Source: Hybos culiciformis (Eukaryota > Arthropoda > Insecta > Diptera > Hybotidae). From it: a stretch of 64,000 bases of DNA. Of the stretch, positions 1-11,965 are shown piece after piece. The DNA lies in contig CAXFZM010000342.1 in assembly GCA_964007475.1 (NCBI GenBank), positions 1 to 64,000 on the forward strand, in the 5' to 3' direction. Every line of letters starts with the position of its first letter. Positions within the stretch are counted from its first letter, which is position 1. The notes under the pieces were generated by a model that was not told the DNA's origin, did no database searches, and worked only from the letters and a program-made list of their open reading frames with translations. Both the position numbers and the translations under genes were made by a program.

Positions 1-779
1 GATCAAGGCTTGGGCCCGGCCTCTTCCGATTTAAATAAAACTTTCAGGGTTTGTTAAGTGTACCAAAAAAATTGACCCATACTTTTTTTTTAGATTGATT
101 CGAGTGTAATCTTCAGTGTTAGGGGCGGGTTGAAAAATCCACTTTTTAGCATTTTTTCATAAAACACATAATTTTAAAAATTCATAACTTTTGATAGAAA
201 TAACCGATTTAGACGATAAGACATGGTATTGAATTAAGCTTTTGAAATAAAATAAAGCTTGAAAAATTTGGGTGTCCTTTCACTGCAAAAAATGACATTA
301 TTTTATTCTTTTGAGATTTTGAAAAAGAGTGGGAGTGAAAAAAAAATTTGGATTATTTTTTTTTAAAGCTTAGACTGTCCTTTAAAATATATCAAAAACT
401 TAGAGATGTATCACGTATAGTTTTCGAGATATGATTTTTAAATATATCCCCTTCACTTTACTTGCATGGGAATTGTTATTTGTATTATCGACCATTATAA
501 TCACGTGTTTCAAACGCTCTTTGCGTGTAAAGAGTGGGAAAGTGAAAGACGAACATTAGAAGAGGCCCTTCGAGTAGCAACGTCAACTTAGTTTAAAACA
601 ACCAGAATGCTGCAAACAAAAGTGAAATGGGATGCAGGAGTCAGTTTTTTCAGGAATATCCTGAGAAGAAAACGGAAACGACTGAACAGAGAAACAAATT
701 AACATAACACTGACTACAACACTTAAAATGGTAATAATACATAATATCGTATATCTTTATTAATTGTATTTGAATTTTT
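1..779. other. Gene-free AT-rich stretch
   Basis: No coding exon could be supported here. The stretch has oligo-A/T runs and a somewhat GC-richer start (GGGCCCGGCC near 12). The part at 580-720 may be the decayed upstream end of the neighbouring transposase relic, but no diagnostic block is readable. Confidence 0.4.
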
Positions 780-1862
780 TAATTTAGATGTAATTGGTGC
801 TGAATCAATGTTTAATGAAATCCACATCAGAAAAAATATCGAAAGGGATGATCTTAGGAATTTTGGTTTTGTTGAAAATGACAGCACCGAAGAAAGTAAT
901 AGCTACACAAATATTGGTTCCATTTACGAAATAAATTAAGAAGGAACATGTTTATGGCTGTAGCAATAAATAGATCATCGAAATACCGATTGCTGATCAA
1001 AAGAAAAATCTTTTATTAAATGGTATTAAATTATTAAGCCAATATTGCGTGACTTTAGTCAGTGTAACATTCGATGGTGCTCCAAAAAAATTACGGTCTG
1101 TGCAAGTTATTGGCGGGTGAATTCAGCACAGACGACCCATAATATTATTTCCTTGATGAAAAATCTGGCTTCAAGATATTTTTTTCCCCAGATCCATGCC
1201 ACAATTTGAAATAAATTCCAAATACTCTCGGTGCAAAGGGAACATTCATAGACAAGGACAAAATTCCAATCGAAGATAAATGCATTCAATATCTTGAAGA
1301 GTTGCAATCAGCTGAAACAATCCATTTACGAAATAAATTAAGAAGGAACATGTTTATTTCAAGAACAAAAAAATTAAAGTTAGTTTAGTTTTAAGTGAGT
1401 ATTATTTGATATTTTGAACAGTAGGAATTTGTTCTCGTACGAGTATCAAAAAATGTTGAATGAAAAAATGCGTTGGAAATTTTTGTATTATTGAGAAGAG
1501 TATAGACTATCTTCAGAAATTATTAAACCCAAATGGAAATCTTCTCAATAAAACAAACAGAAAAAAAGATTTATCGGCTTTATAATCTGTTTGGAAAATG
1601 TAAAAGAAATTTATATAGAATTAATTGATAGAAAAAAATATATATAAGTTCATCCCATTTTATAAGCTGAGCCAAGATCATCTAGAGCTGTTTTTTCCGC
1701 AACTCGCCAATTGGATGGAATAATAATCCTGCTGTTCGAAAATTCATTGATGTCAACAAAAGATTAATTGTCAGAAGTCAAATTCGTCAGAAAAGATATT
1801 GTATTCCTCTCGAGAATATTGGAATTCTGCAAGTTTTGCCAAGTAATAATGCTATTGACAAA
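780..1862 (+). pseudogene. P-element/THAP9-like transposase relic
   Basis: Decayed DDE transposase of the P-element superfamily, read left to right in shifting frames. Readable blocks in family order are: HIRKNIERDD near 810-850; FMAVAINRSSKYRLL at about 951-1000; LVSVTFDGAPKN at about 1050-1090, the block that carries a catalytic Asp in this family; FFSPDPCHNLK at about 1175-1215, resembling the D-x-C-H block; LQSAETIHLRNKLRRN at about 1300-1350; and GWNNNPAVRKFIDVNKRL at about 1711-1770, resembling the C-terminal block of THAP9-type proteins. Stops and frame changes lie between them, for example a stop just after the CH block near 1217, so it is a dead copy. The right side ends at a MITE-like terminal repeat at 1873. 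No N-terminal THAP exon was found here. Family assignment rests on motif order recalled from the family, not on a search. Confidence 0.6.
919..955. repeat. 37-bp exact direct duplication, copy 1 (copy 2 at 1321-1357)
   Basis: The 37 bases beginning TCCATTTACGAAATAAATTA are repeated exactly at 1321-1357, 402 bp away. In copy 2 the sequence fits the transposase reading (HLRNKLRRNMF). In copy 1 it interrupts the expected reading before FMAVAINRSS, so copy 1 looks like a templated insertion. Confidence 0.85.
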
Positions 1863-1872
1863 ATTTATAATT

Positions 1873-2147
1873 CTACACAGAAAAAAAAGAGTAGCCTTTT
1901 TATCTAAACTTCAAATAAAATCATCTAATGTTTGTGATTGAATTTTAGCCATTTAAACTGTTTAATTGCGCCAGCTATTCTTAATTAAATGATTTGCTAC
2001 AAATCGTAATTATTTGATTCATTTACTAATTTAAATGAAATATCTAATTTGCATTATCCGTTTTTGACCCCTCAAATACAAAAAACAACTCAAATGTTTT
2101 TTTTTATTTTTTTTAAATTTTTTTTAATTTTTTTTTTTAACTTTTTT

Positions 2148-2184
<37 letters not shown>

Positions 2185-2730
2185 CTTTTTTGGTCGGTCA
2201 CCCATCTAAGTTCTAGCACAACGAGGCGTTGCTTAACCGTTTTGTTCAATGTTATGAATTCTTCCACTGAGCTATGTCAGTGATATACAACAATGTATTA
2301 ATAGACAATATAAAATCGGTTTCTATGAAAACTTTCTACAATTGTCAAAGAATGTTACTGTACAATTCTACTATTTTTGTAGTTGATATATTGAAATATT
2401 TATTTCAAATCCAATAATTAAATTTGCTGAATCACATAATGTTTAGATAATTTTAAAATTTACCTTAATTTTCATTTTAACAAATTTGTTTTAATATTTC
2501 AAATAAATGAATTGTTAAAAACAACTATTGAATTTAATAATTCTTTCAATTAATTATTTGTATTTTAAAACTCAAATCAATGAATTTTCATTAGAAAAAT
2601 CAGTCAGTTTTGAATTTTTTTTCAACTATTCAAGTAATTAATTTGTTTAAAACATTAGTTAAATTAAAGAAATCTGCGATTCATTTAATTACGTTTAGTC
2701 AATTATTCTAATTTATTTTTTTCTGTGTAG
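1873..2730. mobile_element. MITE-like non-autonomous element, TIR CTACACAGAAAAAA
   Basis: The 858-bp stretch starts with CTACACAGAAAAAA and ends with its reverse complement TTTTTTCTGTGTAG, so the ends form terminal inverted repeats of about 14 bp. The inside is very AT-rich with no ORF. It holds a long poly-T run (2147-2182) and a tRNA/5S-like SINE piece (2195-2290). No clear target duplication is visible. The left end abuts a P-like transposase relic and the right end abuts the LINE reading frame exactly. A similar start (CTACACGGAAAAAA) occurs at 53794 without a visible partner. Confidence 0.55.
2195..2290 (-). repeat. tRNA/5S-like SINE fragment
   Basis: On the minus strand the segment reads ATAGCTCAGTGGAAGA, like a polymerase III A box. 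About 50 bases later it reads CTTAGATGGGTGACCG, which resembles the 3' part of 5S rRNA promoters and the heads of many insect SINEs. It is followed by an A-rich run. It is not a complete tRNA or 5S gene. Confidence 0.4.
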
Positions 2731-2743
2731 CCAAGGGTGTTTT

Positions 2744-3340
2744 ATGTGGATCCAATCTGATGAAGAGAATTTTTATGTGGCTAACCATTGTTCTTCTGGT
2801 TTAGTGTGTGAATTTTTGGATGAAGTCTCTGCTAACTCTTTGTTCCAACTTTCCGGAGTCAAAAATTTTAATGGGAGACAGTTGGATCTTATTTTCTCAA
2901 CTGATCCCGATAACATGCATGTTCAACCTGCAGCAGTTGCTGTGGTTGGTACCGATCAGCGCCATCCTCCTCTTTCTTTATCTTTTTCTCTAGAACATTT
3001 TATTAAACCCGAATATAGTAATACTTTTCGTTATAACTTCAATAAAACTAATTTTGATCTTTTAAATTATTATTTATATTCCTCGGAATTTCAATCTTGT
3101 TTACATACGTTGAATTTTGTCGAAAGTCTTGAGAGTTTTTATCAATATATTTATTTTTATTTTTCCCTAACGGTACCACTGGTCCGTGTTAGGGACGTAT
3201 TATCTTCACCGGCTTGGTATGATCGGAGCTTGAAATCTTTGAAATCTAAAAAAAATAGAGCTTGGTCCAAATATGTTTACTCTCATGATGAGCGGGATTA
3301 TTGTATTTTTGTTAACCTTTTTAATGAGTTAATGAGTTAA
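2744..3340 (+). pseudogene. LINE endonuclease C-terminal fragment
   Basis: Open for 198 codons and matches the C-terminal part of an APE-type LINE endonuclease plus linker: a FNGRQLDLIFST-like block and a later DQRHPPLSLSF stretch corresponding to the S-D-H region of the family, with a basic SLKSLKSKKNRAWSKY linker leading to the RT. It is in a different frame from the RT ORF that begins around 3375. The junction near 3330-3345 carries a direct duplication of ATGAGTTA. The N-terminal catalytic part is absent, so the product could not cut DNA. The first ATG is arbitrary because the ORF is 5'-truncated. Confidence 0.7.
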
Positions 3341-3374
3341 GCTTGAAAATTCGTACAATAGTTATGTTAGTTCA

Positions 3375-5162
3375 ATGGGAGTGGATTTAATTTCAAACCT
3401 TAAAATTTTTTGGCGCTTTGTAAACTCTAAGCGTAAGTCTGATGATTTTCCAGTGTCGTTGAGTTATAATGATGACTGTTCTAATAACTCCTATGATATT
3501 TCCAATTTTTTTTCTTGTTTTTTTGCAGAGTCATATACTAATGTCACAGGCTTCCAGCCAGATGAAGAGTATTTTGAATATCTTGAGTCATTTCCCAGGA
3601 CAACTTTCTCTGCTCTTCATATTGATGAAGATGAGATACTAACAACAATTTCTACCCTAACAGATGACTCCTCTTCCGGCCCCGATGGCTTGCCTGCTCT
3701 CGTTTTAAAAAAATGTTGCCAACCGCTAGCTTATCTTATCTTAATCATTTTTAACAGATCGTTGACCTCAGCTCAATTCCCCGACTTGTGGAAGTCCTCT
3801 TTCATTAAACCATTCCATAAAAGCGGTCCTAGATCAAATGTTAAAAATTATAGACCAATAGCTAAATTATCTGCCCTGCCCAAATTATTTGAACAGATCA
3901 TTTTTCAACAATTTTATTTTCATTGTAAACCTTTTCTATCAGATTTCCAGCATGGTTTTATTAAGGGTAAATCCACCACCACCATCTTGTTAGAAGTAGT
4001 ATGCGAATCAATTACAGTAATGGAGAAAAGACTTCAAACTGATGTTATCTTCACTGACTTCAGTAAAGCCTTTGATGTTTTTTCTCATGAGCATATACTT
4101 TTTAAGCTGAAAGCTTTGGGATTTCCTCAATTGTTTTGTGGTTGGATTTCATCATACTTAACTAATAGAAAATATTTTGTTCAATTTAGACAATCTATTT
4201 TCGAAAGTTTCGTTGCCACCTCGGGTGTCCCTCAGGGGAGTCATCTGGGCCCACTTCTGTTTATAATAGCAGTCAACGACGTTGTCAAAGTGTTGAAGCA
4301 TTGTATCATAAATGCGTACGCGGATGATATGAAAATTCTTAAGTCTATTAGCAATCCTTCTGATTGTGATCAGCTTCAAAGTGACCTTGACAGTTTTACG
4401 AAGTGGTGTCTTAAGAATAATTTGATTCTTAACATTAACAAATGCCAGACCATCTCATTTACCAGAAAGTTATCTCCAATAAATTACTTTTATAGGATCG
4501 GTGATTTGAGTGTATCTTGAGTTCAGGCTGTAAGAGATCTGGGTGTAATTTGTGATTGCAAGTTGGATTTCCGACAGCACGTTGGTTCGGTAGTTGGAAG
4601 AGCAAATTCTGTTTTGGGATTTATTAAGAGATGGTCCAAGGAATTCGACGATCCTCGCATAACTCGCTCTCTTTTTACATGCATGGTTCGACCTTTGCTT
4701 GAATTTTCTTCTCATGTATGGTCCCCTCATTTTGATGTTGATATTTTTAGAGTAGAATCTGTTCAAAGAAAATTTACTCGTTTTGCCCTTAGAGGTCTTC
4801 AATCTTCAAATTTGGCTGTAATTGATAACACCTTCATTTCTCATGTTCCTTATGCTGAACGTTCGCAGCAGCTCAACCTTCACTCATTAGTACGGCGCAG
4901 AGAGGTAGCTGATTTGGTGTTTTTATACCAAGTTGTTTTGGGTAATGTCTCCTCCTCGATTATACTTGGTAAAATAAATTTCCGTACAATTGGTCGGTCG
5001 TTGAGATCTGTTCAACTCTTTGGTGTTGAGGCACATCGAACGAGCTATGGCAAAAACGAACCATTTAACACGATGATGCGAGAGGCAAATGCTTGCGGTG
5101 ATGCTTTAGATTTTAATTTGAGCAAGGAATGTTTGAAGAGTAGGTTGTATGGTGCGGAATGA
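3375..5162 (+). pseudogene. LINE reverse transcriptase (Jockey-like), one in-frame stop
   Basis: Reverse transcriptase of a non-LTR element, which copies element RNA at a nicked target. RT motifs in order: GPDGLPALVLKKC (about 3679), FQHGFIKGKSTTT (about 3940), TDFSKAFDVFSHEHILFKL (about 4053), SGVPQGSHLGPLLF (about 4221) and the catalytic YADD (about 4314). The frame continues after a single TGA at 4518-4520 into VRDLGVICDCKLDFRQHV and the FTRFALRGL-type C-terminal region, stopping at 5162. Apart from that TGA the frame is clean, suggesting a fairly recent copy. The clade (Jockey versus a close relative) is inferred from motif style. Confidence 0.8.
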
Positions 5163-5389
5163 CTTGTTGGTTGTCACTGTGGGTCTGGCCTGGAGATGTA
5201 TCCTTCTCTTCAATTGTGATGTATCCCTTATGACTTTCCTTTCCTTAATCCTATGTTTAAATAGAAATCTTTGATATTCTGTGATATGTATTTTTTGAGT
5301 TTTTTTTTTTGAAATTTTTATGTGATATTAATTGATATTAATTGTATTAATTTGTATTATTAATTGTATTGAGTTCGATTTGAACTATA

Positions 5390-5432
<43 letters not shown>
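5390..5432 (+). repeat. (AAAT)n LINE tail
   Basis: About ten copies of AAAT directly after the LINE 3' UTR, as expected for the 3' end of a target-primed insertion. Confidence 0.9.
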
Positions 5433-7700
5433 GATATTGCTGCTGTTAATGCCAATGTATATTTTTTTTCTCACTGCTTTGGTCCAACAGAATCTGCTAT
5501 ATTAAATAAATAAGAGGTTCTGTTATTTGTAAAATGTTCAAGAAGTTAAATTGTGAGAAGTGATTTGAACTAATTAATACAAGACGTGATATTCCAAGGC
5601 GCCCTCATTTTAAAAGCAAATGCTTCCTGAAGTACACGTGAAAATGATGAAAATGATCAATTTGAAGGAATAACAAGAATAACAATTATTGACTACGCAA
5701 GAAAAATTTAAAATAAAATTTGAATTCAGAAGTTTGATAATTTGTTACAAAAATTTAAAAAAAAAGTAGGCTATGATTTGGGTCATTACAATCTGTTTTT
5801 AATTTTTTTTTTTTATTACGAAAAACATTAATGAAAAAGAACTCCATTCGGCAACAAGTTGAATAAAACAATAATTTCCAAAGGAATGTAACTTTTTTCC
5901 AGTTATCAAGATTTTTTAAATATAAGTTCAAGAATAATTGAAAAAATTGTAGAGATTTTCATAATTTATATAAATTCATTGAATTATTTGCTCAGCCAAT
6001 CGGCAGCGCCAAACAAAATCAACTGATGCTTATCGAAATTAACTACTTGTTAGGTATTAATTTATTTTGAATTTTGTGAGTATATTATTTCTATAAATCC
6101 GCACTGATGCTATTTCATGTTGCCTTGTAAATATTATTCCGAATACAAGTTAAATTCCGTATAATTTAAAAGAGTTTAGTAGATAATTTCATAAATGCAA
6201 CCATTTAAGAAAATTTGTTAGGCCTACAATAAATAAATTCACTCAGGTGTTCATACGCGTGTTGTTTATATATAAGTAATAGTCGCAAACAAGTTAATCT
6301 GATTAAATTATACATAAATGCCAACCTATAACTTATTATTAATATTTAAAGCATTTTAGTTATAATTAACAGCAATGAGTGTAGATTTATCTTGTTAGCT
6401 ACATTAACCTTCAAGAATTTTAAATCGATGACCTGACATAAAGCCATAGGACTTAACGCCATAATGGCTTCATGTCACTTTCAAAAATTTTCGCGTATGG
6501 CCTTAAGTCCCATTACATAAAGCCATGGGGATGTGGCGTTAGGTCAAATAGAATTATTTTAAAAATAAAATGCTTCCGAGATGGAACAATTTTGTCCTTA
6601 AGTTAGGTACACCAGCCACATTTTCCGCAACTTAAACTATGGCTACGCGAGCAAAGACCTTTTCGCGTGTGCTGCGAGGCTGCAAAGATTAAAACCCCTT
6701 TTTAAAGAGACATAAAGACATTATGGCTTTAATTCCTACGGGATCATACAAAATATATACTTAAATAATTAAATATTGATTAAAAAATGTTTTAATTTTA
6801 ATAATAATAACTAAATCTTAGAATTAATTAGTTCATTTTTCATTATATTACATACGTGCATACGTATGTTCATGTACATAATTTTTAATTAGCAACATTT
6901 TATTATAGAATTATAATTTTTATACATTAGATAGGTATATATTTATTATATTTGTGGTGTTAAATGTAGGAAACTTGTATATTGTGAAGGAAAATATTCA
7001 TATTTAATTTGTTATATATTTTTATGATTTAATAAAGCATGTGTTCTCACAGTTATAATATAAATTTAATTACTAGTATAATAGCGAAAAATTATGACAA
7101 TTAGCGGGAATTGAAGGTGTGAGAAAATATTTTACTGTGAATACGAAATTAAAATAAATAATTCTATAATTAAGTTTATTTGCTCTATAAAATTAAAAAG
7201 TAAGTAAATTTTTCTTAACTATATTTTCATTAGGCATACCAATATACGTAATAGATCTATACTTCTAATGATGTATTTTTTCTATACAAAAAATTTCTTT
7301 AATTTTTTGAATAGAAAATTGAAAATCATATGATTTTGACAACTATTTTTTCTTCTAATTGAAGGGGTTTTTAGAAAAGTTTCCTTCCTTCGAATAATAA
7401 TAAAAGAAAACATTTTTATTTATATTATTGTATTACAACAAATAGAGAAAAAAAGAATACAATGCTTTTTTTATAAGATTTTTATTGTATATTTATTTAT
7501 TACAGCCTTTGTTATAATTTTGAATAAAAATGTAATGTCATGGCAAACGATCTTTTTGATGGCGAATATTTTCTATTTTTTTTTGCAACTCTGATCTCGT
7601 CCAAGAACGAATTCGATTCTGTTGATGTCTTAAATGTAATAAAATTTCAGAATCTTTCAAATTCAAAAAAGCATTAAGGGTTTAACATTATCTTGTCTAA
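5433..7700. other. Gene-free AT-rich stretch
   Basis: No coding exon, RNA gene or element end could be supported except the palindromic repeat at 6428-6546. The sequence is mostly long A/T runs. Confidence 0.4.
6428..6546. repeat. Nested palindromic repeat around AAAGCCAT/ATGGCTT
   Basis: TGACATAAAGCCAT at 6434 is answered by ATGGCTTCATGTCA about 17 bases later, a short hairpin. A second related block (CCTTAAGTCCCATTACATAA, then AAGCCATGGGGATGTGGCGT) follows in roughly inverted order, ending GTTAGGTC against GACCTGAC at the left. The whole behaves as an imperfect palindrome about 120 bp long. Confidence 0.6.
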
Positions 7701-7717
7701 CTGGCCAGTTATACTAC

Positions 7718-7906
7718 TTAGCTTATAAATCCAGCTTGCCTAAGCTCTTTTTTGAATGTGTGGCTTAAAGTTTGTGTAAAGTGCAAGTGTTTTACACGAA
7801 TTTTCACACACGCATTAAAAAAAAATTTCGGCAAGCTGAATTTTTCAGCTAGTGTAACCTGTAACAATTCGTGAGCATTATCTGACAATAATAATTTTTC
7901 AAGCAT
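7718..7906 (-). other. Short ORF, possible downstream part of the THAP remnant
   Basis: A 62-codon open stretch on the minus strand, downstream of the THAP exons at 8311-8650 and on the same strand. I do not recognise its product. It may be part of the transposase-like gene body that would follow a THAP domain, but no diagnostic motif is visible, so it could equally be chance. Confidence 0.15.
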
Positions 7907-8310
7907 TTCTTTTAAAATTTCTCCGAGCGACAGGTTTTTTTTATATATTATAAGTAATGTTCTTTTTCTTTAGAATTTTTGATAATTTTGAAATTTTTTT
8001 TGAACCAGACCGAGGAGAATATAACAAAACATTAAAATTTTTCGATTTGGTGCTTGTAGAAACTTGTAGGCGTTGTGGATGTATATTTTCTTTTTGAGAT
8101 ACTTGTAGACTAAAAAATTAATACATTGAAAACACATTTAAAAAAAAAAAATAAAAATTATACCAATCAGAGTTAATTTTTGAAGTATCTTTGTTTTCCG
8201 TCTTAATAGAATTATTGTTTTCGTCAGAGATGTTATAAAACAATGTTTCTACATTTTCACTAAAATATTTAAGACATTATTATGTTGTTTGAATAATATT
8301 AGATGCTTCC

Positions 8311-8650
8311 TTACCTTTCCAGAGAATCTAATCTTAAGAATATTGTTGGTAAAAAGTTTTCTCGTAGAGTTGTAGAACTAAATGAAAATGTTTTCTTAAA
8401 ACAAGCATTCTCAAAATGGTTGCTACATACAACATAATTATGTTTCACAATGTGGAAATCCTGGTTATTTAGAATTTTAATATTAATTATCCAATGTTTT
8501 TTTAGGGGCATATTATCGGAAACCTTTAATTTAAATGTTATGAATAAATGTTGTAAAGAATACAGATTAAAAATTTACAATTTACCTATGAAAAGATAAT
8601 TTGCATCCCTTTTTGTAAACGGATTTGCACCCTTCAATACAGCATATCAT
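8311..8650 (-). pseudogene. THAP zinc-finger domain, two exons, frameshifted
   Basis: THAP domains are C2CH DNA-binding modules, also found at the N terminus of P-element transposases. Exon 1 (8586-8650) starts with ATG and reads MICCIEGCKSVYKKGCKLSF then HR across a phase-2 junction; its donor is AG|GTAAA. The acceptor near 8523 opens exon 2, which begins FP as in THAP domains, but the frame is lost in a run of seven A on the minus strand near 8497-8503. The next frame reads KKHWIINIKI, then VVCSNHFENACF (the C and H ligands) and LPTIFL, the usual THAP end, stopping at 8311. So all THAP landmarks (Cx4C, W, CxxH, the P near the end) are present but the gene is broken. No downstream transposase is clear. 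Confidence 0.6.
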
Positions 8651-8699
8651 TTTTATAGAATTTTTTTTTATATAATTTTCTTTTTAATTTTCTTAAAAA

Positions 8700-11600
8700 A
8701 TTTTTTTTTTTTTGAATGAATCAGAAATCAACGGAAACTAATACAAAAAAAGCAAGAAATTGAAAAACATATGTTTTTGAAAATTGCAGAATTTGACAAC
8801 CGTAATTAAAAGTATAGATTTATTATGTACATTGGCATACCTTACATGTAAAATGGAAAATTTAATTTATACTCTCAGTTTTACAGAGTTTCTCACTGTC
8901 TTCAAGTTTATTTCGGGTCCACCAATAATAATTTTCGTCGGGATATATTGAAAAGTTTTAAAAAATTGCACACTACTTTAATTTAACATGAAAATTATTA
9001 AGACCTTTTCCCTAAATTAAAAAGCTCATTTTTCAGTTGACAGCAATCGCGTAATGCAATATTGTCATTCAAAACATAAAAATCGACTTGGTGTAGTTGA
9101 TTAATTACACATAAGCAAGTGGCGGACGGACGAGCATTTAATGAAAAGATTTTTTTTTGTGGAAAAAGGGCTAAAAATGGTTTTCTAATAACTTGAATAT
9201 ATTGCAAAATCCTGTTGGAGATTTTTGATTCTCTACTCTGAAAAACAGATAGCTGCGGCAGCTAGATTTTCTGTATATTTTTTGCTATTTATAGTTAACA
9301 AAATTTGCTATTTGTCATGTACATGTAACTTTTTAATATATCTATAATTATGATTATAGCAATATTTGTTATAAAAAACTCATGTTTAAAAAAAAGTTTT
9401 TGTTATTTATTTTTCGCTACAAAAAACAATAAAAATTGTAATTTTTGAGTAGCAAATTCTGCTGCAATTCATTTGCTAATATTTTTGAACCGGTTATTAA
9501 TATGTATTAAATAATAAATGCAAAATTTTGAGCACATTCTGTAGTACAATAAAATCTTGTGGTTTAAAACAACACAACACTTAATTCAAGTGCGACAAAT
9601 TGAAAAATTGACACAAATTCCAGTCCAAAGTGGGAATAGAACCCACTACCGAACACGCCGTGGGACAATGGCAATACCACTACACCATGACGGCCGTTAT
9701 AACTTTATTGTTGGTTCTTATAGCTAATTTTGCAACAAGTTTTTTTTTTCAGTATTTATGAATTCTCTCGATGTTAATAATTATTGGTTTTTACTCATAT
9801 ACCTATATTTTTAAACTAAACATACCTAAATAATAAAGTATTATAAAATTTTTTATTCAAATTGAAAATATTTTATTCATTGTCACTTTATCTGATAAAT
9901 GTTTCAAAAGAATTACAAATATGTACAAAATTAAAAAAAAAAGAATTTCATTCAAACAAAAATTATTCTCCTATAGTTTAAATACAAACAATTTATTTGG
10001 TTTAGATTAAGTAACCCAAGAATGAAATTAAAAGTAAATCAAAGAAAAATAAACGCAGTTCAATCCCTTGATTTTTTTTTTCTTAACAAAACCGCAAGTA
10101 AGAAAATAATGAAGGTCAGCATGACAATCAGATACAAAATAAAATAAAAAGGTATATTAATTTTAAAAACTGGAATTTAATGTTTTTTTTTTCTTCAATT
10201 TAAAATAACTGCATTTAGGTTTTCAGTTCAAAAAATATTTTCCATAAAATGTAATTTATCCACAAGAGTATTAATAAGTTTGGGTTTGAACAATATTTAA
10301 ATTTCTCTTATTACTAGAAAATCAGATTGTAGAATTTTATAGTGTTAGACTTAAATACTAGGTCTAGTCTAGTTCTGACTGTAGTTTCAAGGTCTTATTT
10401 CAGTTGTGGCCTGCCTGCCTGACATCGATCGCCGCACACAATTCCTAAATTTTGACATGAGAATGTATTGGATTTGTCGTTTTTGATGTCAAATGACTTA
10501 AGATTTATAACATCGTTAAACATTATTTCCTAACTTAATGATACATTTTTGTTGACACACAACACTTTCACAACATTTAGATGTGGAAAATTTTTTTTTT
10601 AAATAAAATATATAATTTAAGTCCACCGTTATTGGAAAATTTCTTATAATAATTAATAATTCACTTAATTAGAGTAATTTAATTTAACTGAAATTATCTT
10701 TGGACCAAAATTTTAGATTAATCATTTTCGTATAATTTATTTTCAATGAAATAAATATATATGTATATATTTTTTCAAAAAACCTTAAAGAATATAAGTA
10801 CAATTCTATTGAAGAGTGGTAAACATTTCAAATATTTTCTCCCTAAATAACTTAAAATAAGTTAACAAGGTTTGGTTCTTCTGTTAAACTTTAACGTTAT
10901 TTTAAGTTATAGGTTATATAGGTTGGGACGAGTTATTATGAATTAAATAATAAATGCAAGATTTTGAGCACATACTATCAGAAAATATTGCAGTTTTAGT
11001 AATAAAGTAGCTAATCCTTATAGTGTGGTATAATTAGTATAAGACATTAAAGCTAATTTTTCTGTCGACCGTCATTATGACGAAGAATTTTATTATATTT
11101 GTATTTTTTGGCTAATTTATTTAAATTGGTTTTGTTCACAACATTAGACTGAAACTGAATGCAACATACCTGTTTGTAATAACCATGATGGATTACCATG
11201 ATGTTAAAAATAATGCATTACTAATTGTTCATAATAAAGTTTGCTTATTTTACCACACGAGCTATCACAATACAGTGATCGGATTGTAAATTATGATACC
11301 GCAATTGAATGGAAGAACATTAAAAAAAACCTGTAGTTTAAAAAAATTTCAATATGACATAGATAAAATGTTTTATAAACCTTTTCACTTAAGTTTCCCC
11401 TATATATACATATAGAACTTATTTTAACTTTTTTAAATGTTAAAAGTTTTTGACTTTTTTAAATGTATAATTACGAGCTTCTTTTCTTTTTTCGTTATCT
11501 AGCTTTTTCTTTTTTATGGAGATCATGGAAAATATTTAGTTAATGTTGATGTATAGACTTCAAGCTAAATGAAAAGTTGAAGAATATCAGATTACTTCGT

Positions 11601-11960
11601 GTCTGTTTTGCAATGCAACAAAGATTACGTAAATTAAAGTTTTCTTAGAGTTAGTGAAGACGAAAATGATCTGCTCTAAACTTACACCTGGGCTCTAATT
11701 ATGTAAATATTTACGTATTCGCAAATATTCGATAGTTGTTTTCGGTTCTAAAAAAAAAAGGTATTATGTAAGTCAAATATTAAACTATCAAATATTCATA
11801 CAAACCCATATACAATAAACTTCGTACTAATTAAATTCTAAAAAAAACTGTACGTTATGACGTTATGTGATTTGAATTATAAAAAAAAAATAGGTCATCA
11901 AATTAAAAAATAAAACTGAAAATAAAATTTCTTAAAATAAAACGATGGACAGTGTTGCTT
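8700..11960. other. Gene-free AT-rich stretch
   Basis: No coding exon could be supported. It contains the SINE-like piece at 9560-9697 and a roughly 35-bp repeated segment (9506-9545 and 10946-10985, both around AAATAATAAATGCAA and TTTTGAGCACAT), probably scraps of one dispersed repeat. Confidence 0.4.
9560..9697 (-). repeat. tRNA-derived SINE-like sequence
   Basis: On the minus strand the head reads GGCCGTCATGGTGTAGTGGT with a good polymerase III A box (TGGTGTAGTGG), and GGTTCTATTCC about 45 bases on is a B box with one mismatch. The 3' side does not pair with the 5' end as an acceptor stem, and an unrelated AT-rich tail follows, so a tRNA-derived SINE or tRNA pseudogene is more likely than a working tRNA gene. 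Confidence 0.5.
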
Positions 11961-11965
11961 TATGA

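Larger units (their letters stand above)
2731..5432 (+). mobile_element. Jockey-like non-LTR retrotransposon, 5'-truncated
   Basis: LINE fragment with the end of an endonuclease domain, a reverse transcriptase domain and a C-terminal region, ending in an (AAAT)n tail at 5390-5432. The 5' end, ORF1 and the start of the endonuclease are missing. The left border is the end of the MITE-like element. A frameshift near 3330-3370 and one in-frame TGA at 4518-4520 mark it as non-autonomous. No target-site duplication could be assigned. Confidence 0.8.

Noticed and set aside
1107..1307. Minus-strand ORF of 66 codons
   Set aside because: It is antisense to the recognisable P-like transposase blocks.
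9560..9697. Functional tRNA gene
   Set aside because: A box is good but the B box is imperfect, no acceptor stem pairs and a SINE-like tail follows.
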